Part shown: piece after piece, positions 6,692 through 11,526 of the stretch | Position numbering within the stretch: the stretch's first letter is position 1 | How the letters are laid out: each line of letters starts with the position of its first letter | From: Chloroflexota bacterium | GTDB lineage: Bacteria; Chloroflexota; Dehalococcoidia; DSTF01; JACRBR01 | Reading direction: 5' to 3' | Assembly (NCBI GenBank): GCA_016213125.1 | Contig: JACRBR010000082.1 | Coordinates: 1 to 11,526 of the forward strand | DNA length: 11,526 bases | Notes under the pieces: generated by a model | Told to the model about the DNA's origin: nothing | Seen by the model: only the letters and a program-made list of their open reading frames with translations | The model's database searches: none | Made by a program: the position numbers and the translations under genes

Positions 6692-7513
6692 CTACTTCGC
6701 CGCCAGATGCTCCGCGGAGCCCGCAAGGAACGCCGCGATGTCGCCGTTCAGTTCGGCCGAGCATTCCGTGAAGAAGAGGTGACGCCCGCCAGGATACAGC
6801 CGCAGATCCGCGTTCGGGATGGCGGCCGCAAGCGCGCGTCCGTTCTCGACCGGGACGGTTCCGTCATCCGTCCCGTGTGCAACGAACGTTGGGTGCTGGA
6901 TCTCGCTCAGGCGAGTGGCCGTGTCGTGATTCTGCACGGCGTTGAGCTGGCCCGCCCGCCCCTCCGGTGTGGAACGAAGGTGCTGATTCGCAAGCGCCCG
7001 CTCCGCCAGCAGCGCGTCGTATTCGGCGGCGAAGCCGTCGCTGTAGTTCAAGAAGTACGTGGACCGCATCGCCGCCACGGGATCCGTGATCTCGCTCGCG
7101 GCCATGAACTTCAGCATGTTCTCCGCAGGCGGCAACACGTGGGCCGAGCCGCCCGCCGTCGTGCAAGCCAGCACCAGCCGCCGCACGCGGGCCGGGTGCT
7201 CCAGCGCGATGTGCTGCGCCACCATCCCCCCGAACGACGTCCCGAACACGTGCGCCGAATCCACGCCCAGCGCGTCCAGCAGCGCCGCCGCATCGTCAGC
7301 GAAGTCCTTCATCAGCATCGTCGGCGGGCCGTCGTCTGACCGCCCGGCCCCCCGAGGGTCGAACACGATCACCCGGAAGCGCTCGGCCAGCGGCTGCGTG
7401 TTCCGCCAGTAGATCTCCACCGTGCATCCGAACCCCGGGTGCAGCAGCAGCGGCTCGCCGTCGCCGTGGATCTCGTAGTACAGCTTGCCGGAGGGTGTGT
7501 TCGCGTAGGGCAT
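6692..7513 (-). CDS. Alpha/beta hydrolase, 273 aa
   Basis: Typical alpha/beta-hydrolase fold enzyme. The oxyanion-hole HPGFG is at 25-29, FDPRGAGRSD follows the third strand, the nucleophile elbow GTSFGG puts Ser93 at the catalytic position, the acid lies in HGTDDGTVP (Asp216/217), and the base is His245 in PGGRHLFF. The set is complete, so an active esterase, lactonase or related hydrolase is expected. The fold does not give the substrate. No signal peptide, so cytosolic. ATG at 7513 lacks an obvious SD. It starts 37 nt after the cyclase stop on the same strand and is probably the third gene of that unit. The cap region (about 120-200) is short and helical, as in 3-oxoadipate enol-lactonase-like members, but this assignment is open. 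Confidence 0.9.
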   Translation of the reverse strand: MPYANTPSGKLYYEIHGDGEPLLLHPGFGCTVEIYWRNTQPLAERFRVIVFDPRGAGRSDDGPPTMLMKDFADDAAALLDALGVDSAHVFGTSFGGMVAQHIALEHPARVRRLVLACTTAGGSAHVLPPAENMLKFMAASEITDPVAAMRSTYFLNYSDGFAAEYDALLAERALANQHLRSTPEGRAGQLNAVQNHDTATRLSEIQHPTFVAHGTDDGTVPVENGRALAAAIPNADLRLYPGGRHLFFTECSAELNGDIAAFLAGSAEHLAAK

Positions 7514-7550
7514 ACGAAAAGGCTAACACAGCATCATGGAACGGGCCCTG

Positions 7551-8090
7551 CTACGCGCCGCGCCGCTCCACGCGGAAGAGGTTCACCGGCGTCGGGATAC
7601 CCTTCATCACCACCGGCCCCAGCCGCTCGAACTCCACGCCCGGCAGCTTCGCGTCGGCTTCATTGATCGTCGCCTCGGACGCCAGCACCTCGCCCGAGTC
7701 TGCCAGGTTCATGATCCGCGAGGCCACGTTCACGTCATGGCCCAGCAGGTCCGCCCCCCGCCGCGTCTGCTGGCCGTGATGCAGGCCGATGCGAACCCAC
7801 AGCGGCGTGTCGCTGTTCCACGCCTCTTCCTCGAAGCGCTCCTGCAGCCGCAACCCCGTGTCGATCGCGTCGCACGCGTCCGAGAACCACACCATCAGTC
7901 CGTCGCCCAGCTCCTTCACGATGCGCGAGTCGCCCGAAAGCTCCTCTGACACGATGCGTTCCTGCAGCGACAGTAGTTCGATCGCCTCGGTGTCGCCGCG
8001 CAGCGCGTTGAACTCCGTGAACCCGACGATGTCGGTGAACATGATGGTGCCCTGCACGGACCGCTGATCGGGCAGTGTCGCGGCCGTCAT
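7551..8090 (-). CDS. Stand-alone class III adenylate/guanylate cyclase, 179 aa
   Basis: The whole protein is one class III nucleotidyl cyclase catalytic domain. Metal-binding Asp20 (FTDIVGFT) and Asp63 (LGDG) are present. Lys59 (KELGDG) and Asp119 (GHDVN) are the adenine-specifying pair, and Asn121 and Arg125 (VNVASR) are the transition-state residues. All canonical residues are present, so it should form an active homodimer making cAMP from ATP. No transmembrane, HAMP, PAS or other sensor domain is attached, which is unusual and implies that input comes from elsewhere. Its ATG overlaps the stop of the DUF4097-like gene by 4 nt (ATGA), indicating translational coupling. Function in the cell is inferred; guanylate specificity is less likely from the Lys/Asp pair. 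Confidence 0.92.
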   Translation of the reverse strand: MTAATLPDQRSVQGTIMFTDIVGFTEFNALRGDTEAIELLSLQERIVSEELSGDSRIVKELGDGLMVWFSDACDAIDTGLRLQERFEEEAWNSDTPLWVRIGLHHGQQTRRGADLLGHDVNVASRIMNLADSGEVLASEATINEADAKLPGVEFERLGPVVMKGIPTPVNLFRVERRGA

Positions 8091-8797
8091 GCCGGCACCA
8101 GGTCGATCGAGCCGGAAACCGTCATCGCCTCGATGTTGCAGTCGTCACCTTCCGGGAACGGGCATCGTACGTGGCCCGAGATGGTCTTGAAGCGCTTGTG
8201 CACGCTGGTGCCCTCCGGCAGCCCGATCTGCACCTTGCCCGACACCGACTTCACCGCGATCGCGCCCTCACCCTCGCAGTTCGCCTGCACAGAGCCGCTC
8301 ACCGTGCGTGCCTTCAGCGGGCCGATCACGCGGTCCAGCCGGATAGACCCGGACATCGTCCCGCACGAACATGCCCCCAGCGTCCCGCCCTCGATCTTCC
8401 CGCTCATGCTGTTCATGCGGCATCGGCCGCGTACCCCGCGAACCTTGATGTTCCCTGAGCCGCTGCGCAGATCCGCCTCGTCCGCCCTGTCGATGTCGAT
8501 GGGCGAACTCATCGTCGTGGCCGAAACCGTACCCAGCTCGCCCTCAGTCTGAATGCTGCCGGAATGGGTCCCCACGACGAGGTCCGTGCCGACCGGGCAC
8601 CGCACCAGCAGGGACTTCGAGCCACCTCGGCCGGAACGGATCTCGAGCGCGGTCCCACCCTCGACCTCCCGCGTGTCGAAGCCGTCGCCCTCCACCAGGA
8701 TGTCTTCTCGCGGCTCGGCGATGACCTCGACCTTCCCCGAGCGCGACTGGATCCGCAGCGTCACCGCCACCGGCAGGTCGAATCGTTGTGTTTCCAT
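8087..8797 (-). CDS. DUF4097-like beta-strand repeat protein
   Basis: At least eight repeats of the pattern [ST]-x-SG-x-[IV], each about 15-25 residues apart (THSGSIQ, GSGNIKV, SMSGKIEG, TMSGSIRL, TVSGSVQA, SVSGKVQI, TISGHVRC, TVSGSIDL), predict a right-handed beta-solenoid as in DUF4097/putative auto-transporter adhesin-like proteins of bacteria. No signal peptide or membrane segment is visible, so it is expected in the cytosol. Family function is unknown. I choose ATG at 8797 (METQRFDLPVAV): GAGGG lies just upstream, and the alternative ATG at 8833 falls within the candidate -10, has no SD and adds only a polar stretch. It is the first gene of a unit and is translationally coupled to the cyclase, which makes a scaffold or sensor partner for the cyclase a reasonable hypothesis. 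Confidence 0.82.
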   Translation of the reverse strand: METQRFDLPVAVTLRIQSRSGKVEVIAEPREDILVEGDGFDTREVEGGTALEIRSGRGGSKSLLVRCPVGTDLVVGTHSGSIQTEGELGTVSATTMSSPIDIDRADEADLRSGSGNIKVRGVRGRCRMNSMSGKIEGGTLGACSCGTMSGSIRLDRVIGPLKARTVSGSVQANCEGEGAIAVKSVSGKVQIGLPEGTSVHKRFKTISGHVRCPFPEGDDCNIEAMTVSGSIDLVPA

Positions 8798-8831
8798 GTT
8801 CCCTCTCGACGTCCCGCGTTCCGAGTGAGCC

Positions 8832-8861
8832 ATTGTGGATCGGGCGCCGATGCCGCCTCAA
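8832..8861 (-). promoter_or_regulatory. Candidate promoter for the DUF4097-cyclase-hydrolase unit
   Basis: On the minus strand TTGAGG (8856-8861) and CACAAT (8832-8837) are 18 nt apart, each 4 of 6 to consensus. Transcription would start near 8825 and include the SD and ATG of 8797. Confidence 0.4.
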
Positions 8862-8876
8862 GCGCCTTCGCCTGCG
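8857..8876. repeat. Decayed copy of the GCAGGCG-type palindrome
   Basis: CTCAAGCG-CCTT-CGCCTGCG resembles the palindrome at 11491-11512: the right arm is identical over 8 bases, the left arm matches 6 of 8, and the loop is CCTT instead of CCCT. The arms now have two mismatches. It overlaps the candidate -35 of the minus-strand unit. Homology is inferred from a very short match. Confidence 0.3.
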
Positions 8877-8891
8877 GTTTCCGTAGCCTGG

Positions 8892-8933
8892 CCGGCATCA
8901 GGCGCCACCCCGATGCCGGACGCCGCCTGATGC
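8892..8933. repeat. Overlapping inverted repeats between the divergent promoters
   Basis: GCATCAGGCG (8895-8904) and CGCCTGATGC (8924-8933) form a perfect 10-bp inverted repeat. CCGGCATC (8892-8899) and GATGCCGG (8912-8919) form an alternative 8-bp pair using the same left arm. It lies between the -35 of the DUF4097 unit and the -10 of valS. It could be an operator for a dimeric regulator, or another member of the dispersed palindromes. Confidence 0.5.
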
Positions 8934-8941
8934 GGTAGCAT
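8913..8941 (+). promoter_or_regulatory. Candidate valS promoter
   Basis: The -10-like TAGCAT (8936-8941, 4 of 6) ends 9 nt before the leader ORF ATG at 8951, so transcription would start at about 8948-8951. The leader mRNA would then be leaderless or nearly so. A 17-nt spacer places ATGCCG (8913-8918) at -35, a poor match that lies within the inverted repeats. Confidence 0.4.
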
Positions 8942-8950
8942 ACCCCCACG

Positions 8951-9010
8951 ATGAACAAGCGCCCCCACCGCGCCGCGCGTGTAGTAGTAGCCGTACGGAA
9001 GGCCCGTTGA
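8951..9010 (+). CDS. Valine-rich leader peptide of valS, 19 aa
   Basis: The peptide reads MNKRPHRAARVVVAVRKAR. Residues 11-15 are V-V-V-A-V, all four Val encoded by GTA (8981-8989 and 8993-8995). I found no in-frame GTA among the roughly 70 Val codons of the downstream valS, so these are rare codons placed together. No SD is visible, but the -10-like TAGCAT ends 9 nt upstream, so translation may begin at or within a few nt of the 5' end. The ORF stop (9008-9010) lies inside the 5' arm of the pairing 9001-9014/9036-9049. The expected role is to sense charged tRNA-Val: the ribosome stalls on the GTA run when it is scarce. The peptide itself probably has no function. Too short to be called by usual gene finders. 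Confidence 0.72.
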   Translation: MNKRPHRAARVVVAVRKAR

Positions 9011-9049
9011 CCGGCTGCTGACAGGCGTCCACGCACCGGCAACGAGGCC
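9001..9049 (+). promoter_or_regulatory. Antiterminator-like structure in the valS leader
   Basis: GGCCCGTTGACCGG (9001-9014) pairs with CCGGCAACGAGGCC (9036-9049): 4 bp, an A bulge, 5 bp, an A bulge and 4 bp, 13 bp in all. The inner loop can add TGC/GCA (9016-9018 with 9033-9035). The last three paired bases (9047-9049) are the first three of the terminator stem, so the two structures exclude each other. A ribosome that reaches the leader stop would cover the 5' arm; one stalled at the first GTA codons would leave it free. Confidence 0.65.
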
Positions 9050-9071
9050 CCGACAGCGTTCGGGGCATTTT
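9047..9071 (+). terminator. Attenuator terminator hairpin ahead of valS
   Basis: GCCCCGA (9047-9053) and TCGGGGC (9060-9066) form a perfect 7-bp stem with loop CAGCGT, followed by ATTTTCGT. The hairpin ends 32 nt before the valS ATG, so it can only act on transcripts entering valS. The T tract of four is short, consistent with partial termination. Confidence 0.65.
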
Positions 9072-9102
9072 CGTGCCCGCCCCGCAGTATGAGGATGGAA
9101 CG

Positions 9103-11526
9103 ATGACCCAGACCGACCAGGCGAAGCCCCGGGAGATGGCCAAGGCCTACGAACCGCGCGCCACCGAGGACCGCGTCTACCACTTCTGGGAGTCGCGCGG
9201 CTACTTCAAGGGCAAGGCCGTTCCCGGCAGGCAGCCCTTCTCGATTGTCATGCCGCCTCCCAACGTTACCGGCGAACTGCACATCGGCCATGCCCTCACC
9301 GATACCGTCGAGGACATCCTCATCCGCTGGCACCGGATGCTCGGCGATCCGACGCTTTGGGTTCCGGGCGTGGATCACGCTGGAATCGCCACGCAGACCG
9401 CGGTCGAGCGCATGCTGGCCAAGGAGGGCATCAGCCGCCACGACCTGGGCCGTGAAGCGTTCGAGCAGAAGGTCTGGGAGTGGGTGCACCGCTACCGCCC
9501 CATCATCAGCAACCAGCACCGGCGTCTCGGCGCCTCCGCGGACTGGTCCCGCGAAGTGTTCACGCTGGACGACGGCCCTCAGTCGGCCGTCCGCACCGTT
9601 TTCAAGAAGATGTTCGACGACGGCCTGATCTACCGCGGCGAGCGCCTCATCAACTGGTGCCCCCGCTGTCTCTCCGCCCTCAGCGACCTCGAGGTCGAGC
9701 ACGAGGAGCAGCAGTGCAGTCTCTGGTACGTCCGCTACCCCGTTGTCGACGGAGCACAGCCGCCCTCGGCTGTGGAGGCCGCCGAGGGCAAGCCACGCGA
9801 AACCGGCGCGCACCTCGTCGTCGCGACCACGCGCCCCGAGACCTACGTTGGCGATACCGCTGTCGCCGTGAATCCAAAGGACGAGCGCCTTAGCGGCTTC
9901 ATCGGCCGTTCGGTGATGCTGCCCGTCATCCAGCGTGTCGTGCCCGTCATCGGCGACGACGCCGTCGAGATGGAGTTCGGCACCGGCGCCGTGAAGGTCA
10001 CGCCCGGCCACGACCCCACCGACTTCGAGATCGGCCAGCGCCACGACCTCCCCATCATCAGCGTCATGAACGAGGACGCCACGATGAACGAGCAGGCAGG
10101 CCCGTATGCCGGCATGGACCGCGCCGAGGCGCGCAAGGCCATCGTCCGAGATCTGCAGGAGTTGGGCTACCTCGAGAAGATCGAGCCGCACACCTCGCAG
10201 GTCGGCACCTGCTACCGCTGCCACACCGTCATCGAGCCGCTGATGTCGTGGCAATGGTTTGTGAACCAGCGTGCCCTGGCGGGACCGGGCATCCAGGCGG
10301 TGAAGGACGGCCGCATCAAGTTCGTCCCGGACCGGTTCGAACGCGTCTACCTCAACTGGATGGAGAACATCCGCGACTGGTGCGTCTCGCGCCAGCTCTG
10401 GTGGGGGCACCGTATCCCCGTCTGGTATAGCGCCGACGAAGACGGCGACCGGATCATGGTGAAGCTCCCCCAGGACATCGCCGAAGGGAATGTGGCTCAG
10501 CCGCCCCCGGCTGTGGGTGGCCATGTGGCACAGCCGTCCCCGGCTGTGCGTGGCCATGTGGCGCCGCCGCCTCCGGCTGTGGGTCCTGGTGGCCTCGCCG
10601 CTAGAGACGGCGAGCCGCCGCCCACCGTCGCCGCCACCTACGACGAGTTCCGCGCCCGCGGCGTCTCGCACGAGACGATCATCCGCCACGGCACCTGGTC
10701 TGCCGTCGGCGCCACGCCCATCTGCAGCATCGAGACGCCGGACCGATCGCCGACGGGCGGCGGCAACCTGTTGCAGGAGAGCGATGTCCTCGACACCTGG
10801 TTCTCCTCGGGCCTGTGGCCGTTCTCCACGCTCGGCTGGCCGCACGAGCATGACGACCTGAAGTACTGGTACCCCACGTCGGTGATGGAGACGGGGTACG
10901 ACATCATCTTCCTCTGGGTCGCCCGCATGATCATGCTCGGCCTCTACTGCGTCGGCGAGATCCCGTACTCCGTCGTGTATCTCCACGGCACGGTCCGCAA
11001 CGAAGAGGGCAAGCGCATGAGCAAGTCCCTCGGCACCGGCGTGGACCCGCTCGAGATCGTCGAGCAGTACGGCGCCGATGCTCTCCGCTACGCGCTCATT
11101 ACCGCCAGCGGCCCGGGCAACGACCTGAAGCTCTCGATGCAACGCGTGGAGATGAGCCGCAACTTCGCGAACAAACTCTGGAACGCCACCCGCTTCGTCC
11201 TTTCGATGATCGCCGATGCGCGCGTCGACGTCGCTCCCTTCGCTGCGTCACTTCACGAGGGCAAAGAGCCAGCAGCAAACGGCAACAAGCTGCCGCTGGA
11301 GGACCGCTGGATTCTCTCGCGGGTGGAGGGCCTCGCCCGCAGCGTCGACGACCTCATGCGCCGCTTCGAGATGGGCGAGGCCATGCGACAGGTCTACGAG
11401 TTCGTCTGGAACGACTTCTGCGACTGGTACATCGAGATCGCGAAGATCCGCGTCCGTGTGGCACAGCCGTCCTCGGCTGTGGGCGATGGAGCGCAGGCGC
11501 CCTCGCCTGCGCAAGGCTCGGCCGGC
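9103..11526 (+). CDS. valS: Valyl-tRNA synthetase, C-terminal end outside the window
   Basis: Ligates valine to tRNA-Val in the cytosol; class I synthetase. 808 codons are visible without a stop, lacking roughly the last tenth of the usual ValRS. Diagnostic motifs: PPPNVTGELHIGHAL with HIGH at residues 60-63, VPGVDHAGIATQ, the editing-domain TTRPET (242-247) with GTGAVKVTPGHDP, DVLDTWFSSGLWPFSTLGWP, KRMSKSLGTGVDP (638-642) and the anticodon-binding WNDFCDWYIEIAK. ATG 9103 has GAGG 8 nt upstream. Odd features are three in-frame Pro/Ala/Val-rich inserts encoded by palindromic repeats: around residue 218 (AQPPSAV), 464-496 (three 11-aa repeats VAQPxPAVxGH) and from 786 to the window edge. All sit in variable loops between conserved motifs, so activity is probably kept. 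Expression is likely controlled by the Val-codon leader and attenuator at 8951-9071. Confidence 0.97.
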   Translation, partial: MTQTDQAKPREMAKAYEPRATEDRVYHFWESRGYFKGKAVPGRQPFSIVMPPPNVTGELHIGHALTDTVEDILIRWHRMLGDPTLWVPGVDHAGIATQTAVERMLAKEGISRHDLGREAFEQKVWEWVHRYRPIISNQHRRLGASADWSREVFTLDDGPQSAVRTVFKKMFDDGLIYRGERLINWCPRCLSALSDLEVEHEEQQCSLWYVRYPVVDGAQPPSAVEAAEGKPRETGAHLVVATTRPETYVGDTAVAVNPKDERLSGFIGRSVMLPVIQRVVPVIGDDAVEMEFGTGAVKVTPGHDPTDFEIGQRHDLPIISVMNEDATMNEQAGPYAGMDRAEARKAIVRDLQELGYLEKIEPHTSQVGTCYRCHTVIEPLMSWQWFVNQRALAGPGIQAVKDGRIKFVPDRFERVYLNWMENIRDWCVSRQLWWGHRIPVWYSADEDGDRIMVKLPQDIAEGNVAQPPPAVGGHVAQPSPAVRGHVAPPPPAVGPGGLAARDGEPPPTVAATYDEFRARGVSHETIIRHGTWSAVGATPICSIETPDRSPTGGGNLLQESDVLDTWFSSGLWPFSTLGWPHEHDDLKYWYPTSVMETGYDIIFLWVARMIMLGLYCVGEIPYSVVYLHGTVRNEEGKRMSKSLGTGVDPLEIVEQYGADALRYALITASGPGNDLKLSMQRVEMSRNFANKLWNATRFVLSMIADARVDVAPFAASLHEGKEPAANGNKLPLEDRWILSRVEGLARSVDDLMRRFEMGEAMRQVYEFVWNDFCDWYIEIAKIRVRVAQPSSAVGDGAQAPSPAQGSAG
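9755..9774. repeat. Palindromic repeat, copy 1 in valS
   Basis: CACAGCCG and CGGCTGTG flank the 4-nt loop CCCT, a perfect 8-bp stem. In the valS frame it encodes AQPPSAV at about residue 218, in the loop before the editing motif TTRPET, where ValRS length varies between species. Confidence 0.8.
10492..10590. repeat. Three 33-bp tandem units containing the palindrome, in valS
   Basis: Units at 10492-10524, 10525-10557 and 10558-10590 keep the reading frame and encode VAQPPPAVGGH, VAQPSPAVRGH and VAPPPPAVGPG. Units 1 and 2 match at 30 of 33 bases; unit 3 is more diverged. Unit 2 holds a perfect 9-bp stem (GCACAGCCG with CGGCTGTGC, 10528-10549, loop TCCC); the other units have imperfect stems. 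The array lies between HRIPVWYSADE and the conserved DVLDTWFSSG. Confidence 0.85.
10594..10614. repeat. Second palindrome next to the tandem array
   Basis: CTCGCCG (10594-10600) and CGGCGAG (10608-10614) form a perfect 7-bp stem with loop CTAGAGA. It follows the 33-bp array directly and encodes part of GLAARDGEPP. The loop and stem differ from the CACAGCCG family, so it may be a separate element. Confidence 0.5.
11462..11481. repeat. Palindromic repeat, further copy in valS
   Basis: CACAGCCG and CGGCTGTG around TCCT, a perfect 8-bp stem, again in the frame giving AQPSSAV. It interrupts the anticodon-binding domain just after CDWYIEIAKIRVR. Confidence 0.8.
11491..11512. repeat. Variant palindrome with compensated arms in valS
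   Basis: GCGCAGGCG (11491-11499) and CGCCTGCGC (11504-11512) form a perfect 9-bp stem around CCCT. Compared with the CACAGCCG type, changes in one arm are matched in the other while the loop stays YCCY. It encodes AQAPSPAQ and lies 9 nt after the previous copy. Confidence 0.75.

Noticed and set aside
8942..9102. A T-box riboswitch ahead of valS.
   Set aside because: No match to the AGGGTGGNACCGCG core or its variants, and the leader ORF with two competing stems explains the region better.
9089..9106. A five-codon ORF (ATG AGG ATG GAA CGA TGA) overlapping the valS start.
   Set aside because: No SD of its own and no special codons; the GAGG in it is better read as the valS SD. Overlap is probably chance.
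8761..11142. A 793-residue open frame on the minus strand antisense to valS, with repeated HSRGRLCHM peptides.
   Set aside because: It lies opposite the unambiguous ValRS frame; long antisense frames are common at high GC, and its repeated peptides are the palindromes read on the other strand.

Overview
High-GC bacterial DNA with tightly packed genes. The gene types suggest a Chloroflexota-like organism (Dehalococcoidia or a relative): a PHP-type DnaE, an MSMEG_1061-like FMN-fold protein, a short soluble class III cyclase and an ABC-F ATPase. This taxonomic guess comes from recollection of the families, not from a search, and is moderate to weak.

Layout. At the left edge (minus strand) is the first third of an ABC-F-like ATPase N-terminal segment. 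It is preceded by a roughly 190-nt leader with a candidate promoter, a three-codon upstream ORF and a terminator-like hairpin. Next, on the plus strand, is an uncharacterised gene (562-1316) broken by a one-base deletion in an A5 run. From 1525 to 8797 everything is on the minus strand and falls into two probable transcription units. The upstream one is a DUF4097-like beta-repeat protein, a stand-alone adenylyl cyclase (ATGA overlap) and an alpha/beta hydrolase. The downstream one has a consensus -35 and holds two FMN-binding split-barrel (PNPOx-fold) proteins, possibly reading into dnaE, the replicative DNA polymerase III alpha subunit. A G-run-rich heptamer tract lies between the two PNPOx-fold genes. 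The right part, on the plus strand, is valS (valyl-tRNA synthetase), open to the window end with 808 codons visible.

The most striking feature is the region ahead of valS. A 19-codon ORF (8951-9010) has four GTA valine codons within five, whereas about 70 Val codons of valS include no GTA. It is followed by two mutually exclusive structures: a 13-bp antiterminator-like pairing that begins inside the end of the leader ORF, and a 7-bp GC hairpin with a T4 tail. The spacing matches classical ribosome-mediated attenuation: starvation for charged tRNA-Val would stall the ribosome and switch valS on.

The second striking feature is a family of short perfect palindromes (CACAGCCG, 4-nt loop, CGGCTGTG and a compensated variant) lying in frame at three separate places inside valS. 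They code for Pro/Ala/Val-rich peptide insertions in surface loops of an essential enzyme. No CRISPR array, tRNA, rRNA or transposase was seen.
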